This document shows, one piece after another, positions 24,805 through 33,437 of a stretch of DNA of 40,415 nucleotides. Source of the DNA: an uncultured Prevotellaceae bacterium (GTDB lineage: Bacteria > Bacteroidota > Bacteroidia > Bacteroidales > Muribaculaceae); assembly GCA_900320055.1 (NCBI GenBank), contig ONQS01000022.1:1-40415 (forward strand), read 5' to 3'. The notes beneath the pieces are model-generated. The model was not told the DNA's origin. It saw only the letters and a list, made by a program, of their open reading frames with translations, and did no database searches. The stretch's first letter is position 1. Each line of letters begins with the position of its first letter. The position numbers and the translations under genes were made by a program.

Positions 24805-24830
24805 TAGTCTTAAACATCAGTCAATCCGTT

Positions 24831-25937
24831 ATGATCAAGGAGAATGTAAAAAGTTTATTAAGCAGCGATTTCACCAGATCGCTTGGCACACGCGTCTTTC
24901 GTTGTTTCCCCAGTCTGGCCGCCTCATACTGTAAGCGTCAAGAAGGCAAGATCTGCCGCCAAGAGGCCATTCAGCAACTACAAGCAGGCGTGACGTTTCC
25001 CGAAGGCGCCTCCAGAGAGGACTACTTCGACGCACTCGACAAGCACCAGGTCAGCCTGTCGGAATATCTGCACCAATTTGAGTTTTACCGACTCACTGAG
25101 AAAGAGCGCAGCGAGTTTATCACCAGGTCAGAAATGCGTGCCTTGTCACTCAAACTCAGGATGATGTTTCCCGAATATGATCATATCGAGATGCTCCGCT
25201 TCAAAGAGAAGTTCTTGGCACACTTTTCGGCTTTAGGCTTCTGCCATCGCCGATGGCTCTACGCCCCCGAGGCCACCTATGAGCAGTTTGCCGACCTGGT
25301 TTCCAGCACCGGCTGCATCGCAAAGCCTCACGACGGCAGCCTGGGACAGGGAGTCGAGATTATCGACAAGCAGACGGGCCCCCAAGTCAAGGCATGGTAT
25401 GATAAGATGGTACAAAACGAGATGGTCGTGGAAGAGTACCTCCACGGCTGCGAGGCCATCCAGGCGTTTCACCCCTCGTCGCTCAACACCATCCGCTTCA
25501 TCACGTTTGGCTACAAGGACAAGATCATCCCATTTGGCGCACTCATCCGCATGGGCGTCGGCAATATGGTTGTCGACAACACCCACGCAGGAGGCATTTT
25601 TGCCCATGTCAACATCAAGACGGGCGTGATCGAGAGCGAGGCCGTCACCACCGACGGATTGCACGTATCCGCCCATCCCGACACCCATATCCCCCTTATC
25701 GGTTTCCAAATTCCCATGTGGGACGAAATCACCGATTTCTGCCTGAATGCAGCCCGCCACACCAAGAACATCATCACCGGATGGGATGTCGTCATCCGAG
25801 ACGACAACCGGCTGGAATTTGTCGAGGCCAATCATCGGCCCGACATTCAGACCATGCAATCGTGGTTCAAGGTCGGATCCAAGCGCGAGATCCTCGCCAC
25901 CCTCAGCGACCTGACCGGCAAGAGAATCACCATCTAG
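24831..25937 (+). CDS. ATP-grasp enzyme, sugar-transfer-associated type
   Basis: A 368-residue cytoplasmic protein recognised as an ATP-grasp ligase-type enzyme, resembling the group found near capsule and glycosyltransferase genes (ATPgrasp_ST). Visible features: CIAKPHDGSLGQGVEII (about residues 163-179, the lysine and glycine-rich nucleotide loop), MVVEEYLHGCEAIQAFHP (about 201-218), THAGGIFAHVNIKTGVI, and the metal-binding end LEFVEANHRPDIQTMQ (about 327-342; E and N are the usual Mg2+ ligands). The N-terminal 130 residues are helical and charged, of unknown role. No sugar or cell-wall genes are adjacent, so the substrates cannot be told. Confidence 0.8.
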   Translation: MIKENVKSLLSSDFTRSLGTRVFRCFPSLAASYCKRQEGKICRQEAIQQLQAGVTFPEGASREDYFDALDKHQVSLSEYLHQFEFYRLTEKERSEFITRSEMRALSLKLRMMFPEYDHIEMLRFKEKFLAHFSALGFCHRRWLYAPEATYEQFADLVSSTGCIAKPHDGSLGQGVEIIDKQTGPQVKAWYDKMVQNEMVVEEYLHGCEAIQAFHPSSLNTIRFITFGYKDKIIPFGALIRMGVGNMVVDNTHAGGIFAHVNIKTGVIESEAVTTDGLHVSAHPDTHIPLIGFQIPMWDEITDFCLNAARHTKNIITGWDVVIRDDNRLEFVEANHRPDIQTMQSWFKVGSKREILATLSDLTGKRITI

Positions 25938-25997
25938 GCCTGTTGGCCACCATTGAGCGTTCCACTTCTCATCCCCGGCGCGCAGGACAGACGCAAA

Positions 25998-26072
25998 TCA
26001 AGGAGAGGATGTGTCATCATTGCCTGTCGCAATCCCCATTGCGACCCAACGGATGACACATCCTCTCCTTGA
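25998..26072. terminator. Very long hairpin between convergent genes
   Basis: A perfect 21-bp stem (25998-26018 with 26052-26072; AAGGAGAGGATGTGTCATC and complement) whose loop contains a second perfect 8-bp stem GTCGCAAT/ATTGCGAC. It lies between the converging ATP-grasp and phosphodiesterase genes and could end transcripts from both sides. No U-run is present on either strand. Confidence 0.7.
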
Positions 26073-26098
26073 CTGACTGCCGACGATGGCTGCAACGC

Positions 26099-27304
26099 TT
26101 ATCGCAGCATGTCGCGCACCTCGTCCAGGCTACCGTCGTTGGGCGACGGTGTCACGCCCAGCAGGTAGCACAGCAGCGGATAGATGCACACGTTGCGGAA
26201 GCGGTCGGCCTTCTCATAGCCCACCTTGAAGTCCGGGCCGATAGCGCGGAAGCCCACCTGCATGTCGGCTGCTGTGTGATCAAAGCCATGGCTGCCGCCC
26301 TGCGTCTTGCTCGGTTTGGAGGCGAAGAGCCATCCCACGTCAGGCAGCACCACCACGTCGCCCATGTTCTTGTTGCTGCCATAGCCCAGATAGGCGGGGA
26401 TGTCGGCACGCTTCCATGCCCTGATGTGGTCCACATGTTGCAAGGCATCATAGATCGAGTCGACATACTGGGGCGCCTTGGCATAGATCAGCGTGGGATA
26501 GTCGTTGCACGAGCGCTCAATCCATCGCTCGGGCAGCACATCGTCCATATCCACAAACCGCTTAGGGTCCACACTGGTCATGCCATGGTCACCGGTGATG
26601 ATGAGGTTCACCTTATCGGCGTAGGGCAGCATCTGGATGCGCGCCCACATCTTGCTCAGCAGCAGGTCCATATTCTCCATGGCGCGGCGCGTCAGACGAT
26701 GCATCGGGCCATAACTGTGACCGCTGCGGTCGGGCTCCTCAAAGTAGGCCATCACCAGATGGGGACGTTCCTTCTCGGGCATACTCAGCAGGCGCAGAAT
26801 CTCATCCACGCGGCTCTCAAAATCGAGTTGTTGGGTCTGGTAGTCTCGCCAGTAGGTAGGATGCTCGCCCTTGATGGCCACATCGCTGCCTACCCAGAAG
26901 ACGGCTGCCGTCTTCACACCCTGATGCTTGGCAGTGAGCCACACGGGGTCGCCGCCGTAATAATTACCGTCGGCTCGCGTCACGGCATTCTTGAGCGAAT
27001 ATTCCACGCCCTTGTCACGATCCCAAAACGAGTTGGCGATGATGCCATGGTGGTCGGGGGTGAGGCCCGTGGCCAGGGTGTAATGGTTGGGGAAGGTCTT
27101 GCTCGGGAACGACGGTTGCATCACCGCCTTGACGCCCTCGCGCGCCAGTTGCTGCATGAAGGGCACATCATAAGTGTCCAGATAGTCCCAACGCAATCCA
27201 TCGAGCGAAATAATCACCGTGTAGGTATCACGGCCGGCAGCCATCGCATGCCACGGCAGCATTACCATCAACAATAACAGATAAAACAGTCTTCTCATTT
27301 TCAT
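26099..27304 (-). CDS. Nucleotide pyrophosphatase/phosphodiesterase (NPP), alkaline phosphatase superfamily
   Basis: An exported 401-residue type I phosphodiesterase that cleaves phosphodiester or pyrophosphate bonds with two zinc ions. Signal peptide at residues 1-23 (LLLLMVMLPWHAMAAG). Active-site elements: D35 in SLDGLRWD, nucleophile T70 in PSKTFPNHYTLATGL, PDRSGHSYGP (Asp/His metal ligands), TGDHGM (Asp/His) and GSHGFDH (final His). All expected ligands are visible, so it should be active. Length fits the bacterial NPP catalytic domain without extra domains. It lies downstream of the BACON lipoprotein and TonB receptor on the same strand but has its own promoter candidate. Likely periplasmic, releasing phosphate or nucleosides. 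Confidence 0.92.
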   Translation of the reverse strand: MKMRRLFYLLLLMVMLPWHAMAAGRDTYTVIISLDGLRWDYLDTYDVPFMQQLAREGVKAVMQPSFPSKTFPNHYTLATGLTPDHHGIIANSFWDRDKGVEYSLKNAVTRADGNYYGGDPVWLTAKHQGVKTAAVFWVGSDVAIKGEHPTYWRDYQTQQLDFESRVDEILRLLSMPEKERPHLVMAYFEEPDRSGHSYGPMHRLTRRAMENMDLLLSKMWARIQMLPYADKVNLIITGDHGMTSVDPKRFVDMDDVLPERWIERSCNDYPTLIYAKAPQYVDSIYDALQHVDHIRAWKRADIPAYLGYGSNKNMGDVVVLPDVGWLFASKPSKTQGGSHGFDHTAADMQVGFRAIGPDFKVGYEKADRFRNVCIYPLLCYLLGVTPSPNDGSLDEVRDMLR

Positions 27305-27397
27305 ATCGCTTTCTCTTTAAAGTATCCTATTGTAACTGCCAGACGTGGTGCAGCAAAACAACTTTTCTCATGATTAATTTACTCTTCTTGTTTCCCA

Positions 27398-27429
27398 CAA
27401 AGGTAGAGAATAATTGTGAATCATGCAAG
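27398..27429 (-). promoter_or_regulatory. Putative promoter of the NPP gene
   Basis: Minus-strand TACCTTTG (27405-27398) with CTTG (27429-27426) 20 bp upstream. Leader about 87 nt. Confidence 0.6.
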
Positions 27430-27491
27430 ATAATCCACCGAAGAATGACCGCCACGCGGTGGCAGCCATCATTACCAGCCAGTATAACAAG

Positions 27492-27523
27492 GGAGGGGTG
27501 CCACCTTGACGGGGCGCCCCTCC
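27492..27523 (-). terminator. Hairpin at the end of the TonB receptor/lipoprotein unit
   Basis: GGAGGGGTGCC / GGCGCCCCTCC (27492-27502/27513-27523, one G:U), 26 bp beyond the lipoprotein stop. No strong U-run follows. Confidence 0.55.
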
Positions 27524-27548
27524 TGGTTCAGTTCATATTACCCAAATC

Positions 27549-29066
27549 TTACTGGGCCTTCTTGTGTGAGAAGTAGATACCGTTGGACAGTTGAGGAGTG
27601 CCCTTGAAGGTAGTCTTCACACCAATCACGGTGAGTTCGTCACCAACGCCGATACCCAGGGTCTCGAGCAGGTTCTTGCGGTTGTCGCCGGTAGCACCCC
27701 AACCGGGATAGCAACCATAGACGTAAACCTGGTTGGTAGCATCCTCCAGATAGAGGTTGCCATAGGTGGGATTGGCGATCTCGGTGATGTTACCGGTCAG
27801 CATGTAGTAAACATCAGCGTTGTCCTCCTTGTCGAGGAACTCATCGATGGTCACGGGGGTCACAGGCTTCACGCCCTCCAAAACGGCACCCGTCATCTGG
27901 GCCGTGCCCTTGTACTCACCACGCTTGCCCACGAGGGTAACGATGTCACCGACCTTCAGGCCAGCAGCCTCAAAGTCGCCCTTAGCGCCGATACCGTAAA
28001 CGTAGGTCTCACCCGACCAGTCACGGATATAGACATTGCCATAGGCGGGGTTAGCCACGCTGGTGATCACGCCAGTGATGCGATACTGGGTGTCGCCGGT
28101 TTCTGCAGCGAGGAAGTCGGCTACCGAGCACTCAACGATGGAGCCCTTCTGGTAGATGGTTGCCTCGGCGGTATATTCCTGACCCTTGTCGTCGGTGGTC
28201 TTGAAGACTACCACGGCACTGCGGTCGCCACCGAGGTTGGCACCAGCGCGGAAGGTTACCACGGGCTCTGCGCCACCGGCAACGGAAACGATACCCAGCC
28301 AGTCCTTAGCAGCCTCGGGCACCTCTACCGATACACCATTGTTGGTCTTGCAAGTCAGGTTGACGGCTACCGTACCACCCTCAACGGGGATGGTAGCGTC
28401 TTCGGGATCATAACCCTCGACCTTAACCAGCGACTTCTGGATCTTGACAACGGTAACGTTAACCAACTCGACGGTTCCGTTATACACGCTCTTGGGACCC
28501 TCGACGGTAACGATGTCACCCACCTCGAGACCAAGGCTCAGGAAGTTCTTCTCATTGCCCTTGGCATCCAGGGTACCATAGATGTAAACCTCACCGGTCT
28601 CATCGCGCAGATACCAGTTACCATAAGTGGTGTTGACAATCGAAGCCACGACACCAGTCACGCGGTAGTTCTTGCTCTCGGGACCGGCAAGCACCTCGGC
28701 GCAGGTAGCCTCATTAACAACAGCGAGACCTTGGATCACGTTGATGGTCTGGGTCTTGCCAGCGCAAGCAATGTGCAGAACGGTGTTACGGCCATCCGAA
28801 GCAGCAGGAGCGGTGAAGGTCACCTTGCTCTCGCCAGCGCCGCCATTCATCGGGCTGATGGTCAGCCACTCGGGAATTTCCTCAGCATCAAACGACCAAG
28901 CCTCCTTGGCATTGACGGTAATGGTGTTGGAACCACCGTTCACATCGATGCTAACATAGGAAGACGAAACCTGGATCTCATCGAGCAACGTCATTGAATC
29001 GTCGTCCGAGCAACTTGTCAGCAGGGCGACCAATGCAAAAAACGAAAGAAAATATTTAAGTTTCAT
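27549..29066 (-). CDS. BACON and OB-fold repeat lipoprotein
   Basis: A 505-residue surface or periplasmic lipoprotein. The ATG at 29066 (MKLKYFLSFFALVALLTSC) is chosen because it gives a lipoprotein signal with lipobox LLTSC; the longer reading frame runs into the receptor gene upstream. Domains: BACON module at about 35-115 (WLTISPMNGGAGESKVTF), an OB-like module with YRVTGVV...YGNWYLRD...YIYG, a second BACON-like module, then two more OB-like modules (YRITGVI...YGNVYIRD...YVYG and YMLTGNI...YGNLYLED...YVYG). The three OB units are clearly repeats. It starts 25 bp after the TonB receptor stop, so it is the receptor's likely extracellular partner, by analogy to SusD-like arrangements. Ligand unknown. 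Confidence 0.85.
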   Translation of the reverse strand: MKLKYFLSFFALVALLTSCSDDDSMTLLDEIQVSSSYVSIDVNGGSNTITVNAKEAWSFDAEEIPEWLTISPMNGGAGESKVTFTAPAASDGRNTVLHIACAGKTQTINVIQGLAVVNEATCAEVLAGPESKNYRVTGVVASIVNTTYGNWYLRDETGEVYIYGTLDAKGNEKNFLSLGLEVGDIVTVEGPKSVYNGTVELVNVTVVKIQKSLVKVEGYDPEDATIPVEGGTVAVNLTCKTNNGVSVEVPEAAKDWLGIVSVAGGAEPVVTFRAGANLGGDRSAVVVFKTTDDKGQEYTAEATIYQKGSIVECSVADFLAAETGDTQYRITGVITSVANPAYGNVYIRDWSGETYVYGIGAKGDFEAAGLKVGDIVTLVGKRGEYKGTAQMTGAVLEGVKPVTPVTIDEFLDKEDNADVYYMLTGNITEIANPTYGNLYLEDATNQVYVYGCYPGWGATGDNRKNLLETLGIGVGDELTVIGVKTTFKGTPQLSNGIYFSHKKAQ

Positions 29067-29091
29067 AATATATGTATTCTGTGACTTTGAA

Positions 29092-32000
29092 TTAGTTGAA
29101 GATGTACTTGATACCGATAGAAGCATTCCAGCACTGACCGATCGACTTGTTGGGAACGAAGGTCTTGGTGTCGCCATTGATCGAACTCGGAGTCGAGAAG
29201 GTGGGATAACCCTGAGCGTCTACGCCCTCATACTTGAGGATGCGGGGATCGCTGCCGATCTCGGGATTGAGATACTTGCTCACACCCCAACTCGAGTTGA
29301 AGAGGTTCATCAGGTTCTTGATGTCGAAACTCAACTGCAGGGTGTGCTTTGCGCCACACACGTTCAGCGAGAAGTCGTGCTTGTAACTCAGGTCAATGCG
29401 GTGAACCCAGGGGCTGTACAGGCTATAGGCCTCGGCATACTCGCCCTGGTGCTTGCTCAGGTAACTGTTGTTGTGCACATAGTCCATGAAGCGGTTCTTG
29501 CTGTCTTCGTTCACAAAGCGGAACTCACGGCTCTCGACCTGTGCATCGGTGGGGATGTACAGAGCGTCGTAGTTGTAACCGTCGCCGTTCATGTCGTTGG
29601 ACATCATGTAGGAGTAGTTGTAACCGCCGCGCCAGGTCTCATAGATCAGGCCATAGTGGTTACCGCTGCGGTCGTGACCAGTTGCCGAGAAGACGAAACG
29701 GTCAGGAGTAACATACTGCGAGTTGTGCAACTTGATGTTGTTGGGACCCTCGACGGTGGGAACATAGGTGAAGGCACTCTCGGCAGCGCTACCGGGCATA
29801 CCGGTGACTTCCTTATTAACAGTGTGGGTGTAAGCAGCCATCAGGCTCAACCACTCAAACGGGCGGGCATTGATGGTCACGTTGCCGATCCAACCATAAC
29901 CGCGGCTGGTGTTCTCCAGAACGAAGGCCTTGGTACCGCGACGGAAACCAGCGGGGAAGATGGGACGGTTGTCAACGCCGTTGAAGCGGGCATAACCACC
30001 CACGCCAGGCATGCTCCAGTCACTGATGCTGGCAGCATTGATGTTCTTGTTGAAGATACCCTCAACAGTTACGGTGAAGGGGAACGATACGGGGATGTTA
30101 ACGTCGGCAGCGATCGAGGTCTTCCATACCATCGGCATCTTGAACTTGGGATCTACTGCAGAGATCGATGAGGGAACGGTACCCATGTCAGAGGTTACGT
30201 TCTCGGGATAACCCATAGCGATGAGTTTGCTGCGCAGGGCGTCGATGGTAGCATGGCCCTCGGCGTCGGTCACCAGACCGCCAGCAAACTGGCTCATGTC
30301 GGTGTTCTTCTCGTTGAGTTGTGCCTGATACTGTACCAGACCACCATTGGTGGGCATGTTGGTGAAGAATACCAGGGGCAGACGGCCTGAGAACAGACCA
30401 GAACCACCACGCAGTTTCAGCAACTGGTTGCCCAGAACGTCCCAACTGAAACCTACACGGGGTTGAACGATCAGGTTGCTGCTCGGCCACTTACCGGTGT
30501 CGATGTGGCGAACATTACCGTTCTTGTCATAGTAGTCAAGTGCCAGGATAGCGTTGTTGGTCAGCAGGTCACCATTGTTGAAGAACAGACCGTCGAGACG
30601 CAGACCGTAGGTCAACTTGAAGTTGCGGGTCACGTTCCACTCGTCCTGAGCATAGATACCAGCCTTGTTGAACTGCACGCGGGCAGCAGGCTTGGTCTCG
30701 GTTCCGTAACCGTAGGTCAAGCAAACGACCTCGGGAGCGGCACCGTTGATAAAGTCGTCAACGCTGTTGTAGCGGTAGTAACCGGTACCATTGCGCATAT
30801 ACTGGTTGTCGGCCATCTGATGCTCAAACGACAGACCACCCATGAACTTGTGGTTACCATAGTACCAAGTGAGGTCGTCACGCAGGTTCCAGATGGTGTT
30901 GTGAACGGCGTTGTTCCAGGTAAACAACTCATAACCCAGAGCCATGTAGTTGTCACGGTTGCCATCGGCATCAGTCATGGTGATGTCGATGAAGGGGAAC
31001 TCGCTCGAGTTGGTGGTGCGGATATCGTCCAGTTTGGAGAAGGTTGCCAGGAACTCGTTCGACAGGTTGTCAGTCAAGCGGCTGTTCAAGTTAGCCGAGA
31101 AGGAGTGTACCAGGTTGTCCATGCCATACATCGAGTTGGCGAAGGAGAACGAGTACATCGACACGCGGTAGTTGGGCAGGCGGGTACCACCGTCCATCGA
31201 GGTGCCGTTGGGGTTGCTCCAGTAGCGGTTCTTGGTGTAGTTGTAACGCAGCGACAAGTGGTGGTCATGGTTGATGTTCCAGTCCAAGCGGGCCAGCAAC
31301 TTGTAGTTGTTCTCGTCGGCGGGGAAGTTGGTATAGGAACCCGTGTCATAACCGTACTTGTTCATCACGTGATTCTTCACGCGCTCCAGGTCGGCGACCG
31401 TGGTGCGAGAGATAAACTGATCAGCGTTGCCCACACCATCCTGAGAAGCGCGCCAGCGGTTCACGATGGTGGGTTGCTTGGTCATTTCACCATTGACAAA
31501 GAAGAAGACCTTGTTCTTCCAGATCGGGCCACCCAGGGTGAAGCCGTAGGTAGTCACCTGATCCTTCTCGCGGGCTGCTGCCAACTGCACGCGGTCAACA
31601 GCGTCGCCACGCATGTTCTCGTTGCGGTGGAAGATGTAGGCACTGCCGCGGAAGGTGTTGGTACCACTCTTGGTGATGGCGTTAACACCACCGCCGATGA
31701 AGTTGGTCTGACGAACGTCGTAGGGCGAAATCACAACCTGCATCTCCTCGATAGCCTCGATGCTGATGGGGTTACCACCACCAGGCAGGTTCTCGCTCAG
31801 ACCGAAGTTGTTGTTGAAGTTTGCACCATCGACCGTGAAGTTTGCCAGACGGCCATCGGTACCAGCAAAACTCATGCCGTTGCCACCGAAGGGCGACAGA
31901 CGGGTAACGTCGGTCAGGCTGCGGGTAACGGTAGGCAGGTTGCTGATCTGTGTGCTGTTAATGTTGGTGGCAGCACCAGTCTTCTCGGCACGGAACTTGG

Positions 32001-32376
32001 TAGCCTGCGAGGTAACGACAACCTCACCGAGGGTGTTGGCGTCAACGCTCATGTCAACATCCAGGTCATAGGTCTCGGCCAGTTGCAGAGTAACATCTTG
32101 AATCTGACGGGTTTGATAACCGATGTAACTCACTGTCACGGTGTAGGGGCCACCAGGACGCATACCCTTGATCGAGTAGCGGCCGTCCATGTTGGTGACG
32201 GCATTGTACTGGGTGCCAGAGGGCGTGTGCAAGGCGGTAACCGTAGCGCCGATCATCGCCTCCTGATTTTCATCGGTCACAACACCCGACAGGGCCGAGG
32301 TTGTCACCTGTGCACTCGATGCCAATGCTACAAAGAACATTGCCACTAATGCCAAAAGTTTAACTGTTCTCAACAT
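29092..32376 (-). CDS. TonB-dependent outer-membrane receptor, Oar-like
   Basis: A 1094-residue outer-membrane transporter. Signal peptide at about 1-22 (ending ALASSAQ), an N-terminal carboxypeptidase-regulatory-like beta domain at about 28-112 (GVVTDENQEAMIGATV...VSYIGYQTR), a plug domain at about 130-250 (GEVVVTSQATKFRAEKTGAA..., GGGVNAITKSGTN) and a large beta-barrel to the C-terminus (GIKYIFN). The plug lacks the long SusC signature and resembles Oar-type receptors, whose substrates include peptides or are unknown. It leads a two-gene unit with the BACON/OB lipoprotein. A 235-nt structured leader with an intrinsic terminator precedes it, suggesting control by transcription attenuation. 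Confidence 0.93.
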   Translation of the reverse strand: MLRTVKLLALVAMFFVALASSAQVTTSALSGVVTDENQEAMIGATVTALHTPSGTQYNAVTNMDGRYSIKGMRPGGPYTVTVSYIGYQTRQIQDVTLQLAETYDLDVDMSVDANTLGEVVVTSQATKFRAEKTGAATNINSTQISNLPTVTRSLTDVTRLSPFGGNGMSFAGTDGRLANFTVDGANFNNNFGLSENLPGGGNPISIEAIEEMQVVISPYDVRQTNFIGGGVNAITKSGTNTFRGSAYIFHRNENMRGDAVDRVQLAAAREKDQVTTYGFTLGGPIWKNKVFFFVNGEMTKQPTIVNRWRASQDGVGNADQFISRTTVADLERVKNHVMNKYGYDTGSYTNFPADENNYKLLARLDWNINHDHHLSLRYNYTKNRYWSNPNGTSMDGGTRLPNYRVSMYSFSFANSMYGMDNLVHSFSANLNSRLTDNLSNEFLATFSKLDDIRTTNSSEFPFIDITMTDADGNRDNYMALGYELFTWNNAVHNTIWNLRDDLTWYYGNHKFMGGLSFEHQMADNQYMRNGTGYYRYNSVDDFINGAAPEVVCLTYGYGTETKPAARVQFNKAGIYAQDEWNVTRNFKLTYGLRLDGLFFNNGDLLTNNAILALDYYDKNGNVRHIDTGKWPSSNLIVQPRVGFSWDVLGNQLLKLRGGSGLFSGRLPLVFFTNMPTNGGLVQYQAQLNEKNTDMSQFAGGLVTDAEGHATIDALRSKLIAMGYPENVTSDMGTVPSSISAVDPKFKMPMVWKTSIAADVNIPVSFPFTVTVEGIFNKNINAASISDWSMPGVGGYARFNGVDNRPIFPAGFRRGTKAFVLENTSRGYGWIGNVTINARPFEWLSLMAAYTHTVNKEVTGMPGSAAESAFTYVPTVEGPNNIKLHNSQYVTPDRFVFSATGHDRSGNHYGLIYETWRGGYNYSYMMSNDMNGDGYNYDALYIPTDAQVESREFRFVNEDSKNRFMDYVHNNSYLSKHQGEYAEAYSLYSPWVHRIDLSYKHDFSLNVCGAKHTLQLSFDIKNLMNLFNSSWGVSKYLNPEIGSDPRILKYEGVDAQGYPTFSTPSSINGDTKTFVPNKSIGQCWNASIGIKYIFN

Positions 32377-32437
32377 ACAATTAAAATAGATTTGATTGTT
32401 AATAAATGATTAATTATAAAAATTATGTATTTTCTGT

Positions 32438-32488
32438 AAAAAAATTCAGCGCTACATTAGTGGTCAGTATCCCAACTAACATAGCGCT
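32438..32488 (-). terminator. Intrinsic terminator inside the TonB receptor leader
   Basis: Stem of 14 pairs (32475-32488 with 32448-32461, outer seven AGCGCTA/TAGCGCT perfect, two G:U), then GAA and seven U (32444-32438). It lies 62 bp before the receptor ATG, so it would cut off the receptor mRNA unless prevented. Confidence 0.8.
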
Positions 32489-32612
32489 CTTGTCGCTAGA
32501 ATCCCTATCTTGCAGCGGGTTATGGTGCTGCATAGCCGCACCTGAGCCGCAAGTTATACTAAAGGGTATGCTGTATGAATGAATCAACATTATTGTATAA
32601 CTGTCAAATCCA
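32489..32612 (-). promoter_or_regulatory. Candidate riboswitch/attenuator upstream of the TonB receptor
   Basis: Between the promoter and the terminator the minus-strand RNA has: a perfect 8-bp stem AGTTATAC/GTATAACT (32602-32595/32559-32552) closing a 35-nt loop; a second arm CTTGCGGC/GCTGCAAG (32553-32546/32516-32509) with inner GGTGC/GCACC; a possible CCCT:AGGG pairing between the first loop and the segment after the second arm (32566-32563/32506-32503), pseudoknot-like; and TAGCG (32498-32494) able to pair with CGCTA (32486-32482) in the terminator's 5' half, an antiterminator. I cannot match it to a known riboswitch. It could also be an independent small RNA. Confidence 0.55.
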
Positions 32613-32616
32613 AGCG

Positions 32617-32647
32617 CAAAATTACTCTTTTTTCTGCATCCGACAAT
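32617..32647 (-). promoter_or_regulatory. Promoter of the TonB receptor leader
   Basis: Minus-strand ATTG (32647-32644, one mismatch), 19-bp spacer, TAATTTTG (32624-32617). Transcript start about 32611. Confidence 0.65.
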
Positions 32648-32710
32648 CATGATTTGGTAAGATTTTTTCAACAATTTTATGCTTTAACACATTTAACCAA
32701 AAAAATCAAA

Positions 32711-32746
32711 ATCCCGGCCGGCATCACTTCTTGATGCGGTCGGGAT
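32711..32746 (-). terminator. ruvC terminator overlapping the end of the gene
   Basis: Hairpin ATCCCG-ACC-GCATCA / TGATGC-CGG-CGGGAT followed by TTTTGATTTTTTT on the minus strand. The last codons and stop of ruvC form the 5' half of the stem. Confidence 0.8.
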
Positions 32747-33290
32747 GCTGTGCAATGAATGCCTTCCACGACTTGCCGCCTCGCGTCTGCACCGGCTTTT
32801 GCCGCTCATAGAAGTGGCACAGTGCGGCAGCCAGGGCATCGGTAGCATCCAGCAGATGAGGCATCTGGGAATCGTCGATGCCCAGGGTGCGCTGCAGCAT
32901 CATCGCCACCTGCTCCTTGCTGGCTGCGCCATTGCCCGTGATGGCCATCTTGATTTTGCGAGGCTCATACTCGGTGATGGGGATTTCGCGGTTGAGGGCA
33001 GCCACCATGGCCACACCCTGGGCTCGGCCCAACTTGAGCATCGACTGCACGTTCTTGCCATAGAACGGCGCCTCGATGGCCATCTCGTCGGGCAGATACT
33101 CCTGGATCACACCGCTCACGCGCTCATAGATGTGCCGCAGTCGCATGTAGTGGTCCTCCATGCGGTTGAGTTGCAGCACGCCCATGACGATGAGTTCGGC
33201 CTTCTTGCCGTTGACGCCCAGCAGGGCATAACCCATCACATTGGTGCCGGGATCGATGCCGATGATGATATTCTGATATTCCTTGTCCAT
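32724..33290 (-). CDS. ruvC: Crossover junction endodeoxyribonuclease RuvC
   Basis: Resolves Holliday junctions by paired symmetric cuts, working with RuvAB. The ATG at 33290 ([20 protein letters not shown]) gives 188 residues, the usual size; an upstream in-frame start would add a non-conserved extension. Catalytic acids: D13 (GIDPGT), E73 (IEAPFYGKN) and D148/D151 with H145 ([14 protein letters not shown]). The motifs GRAQGVAM and [12 protein letters not shown] are standard RuvC. The C-terminus is slightly longer than in E. coli and basic. Single-gene unit with its own -7 element and a terminator that starts within the coding sequence. Confidence 0.96.
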   Translation of the reverse strand: MDKEYQNIIIGIDPGTNVMGYALLGVNGKKAELIVMGVLQLNRMEDHYMRLRHIYERVSGVIQEYLPDEMAIEAPFYGKNVQSMLKLGRAQGVAMVAALNREIPITEYEPRKIKMAITGNGAASKEQVAMMLQRTLGIDDSQMPHLLDATDALAAALCHFYERQKPVQTRGGKSWKAFIAQHPDRIKK

Positions 33291-33302
33291 GATTGTCGCC
33301 TG

Positions 33303-33310
33303 CAAAGTTA
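33303..33310 (-). promoter_or_regulatory. Putative -7 element of ruvC
   Basis: Minus-strand TAACTTTG, 12 bp before the ATG, so the leader would be very short (about 6 nt). No good -33 element. Confidence 0.45.
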
Positions 33311-33360
33311 CCAAATTTTTCCCGTATGACCGACAACATGGGCCACTAATCAAGCGACTA

Positions 33361-33393
33361 GCGCGACACGCCCATCGTTCAGGCATGTCGCGC
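33361..33393 (-). terminator. Hairpin downstream of the amylase gene
   Basis: GCGCGACA-c-GCC / GGC-a-TGTCGCGC (33361-33372/33382-33393), 45 bp beyond the amylase stop; no U-run. Confidence 0.5.
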
Positions 33394-33437
33394 TCATGTC
33401 CTTGGGGCTCCTCAGCGCCCCCTTGCCGGCTGGCCGA

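Noticed and set aside
29067-29177. N-terminal extension of the BACON lipoprotein overlapping the receptor gene
   Set aside because: It would hide the lipoprotein signal peptide that starts at 29066.
30463-32349. A 628-codon plus-strand frame opposite the TonB receptor
   Set aside because: Composition is almost only V, G, A, T and Q, as expected from the complement of a barrel gene; no start signals or motifs.
32438-32612. Identification of the TonB receptor leader as 6S RNA or a cobalamin riboswitch
   Set aside because: It lacks the B12 box and GGGAA/GAAGGC blocks seen at 36650-36788, and does not fold into the long bubble-containing rod of 6S RNA.
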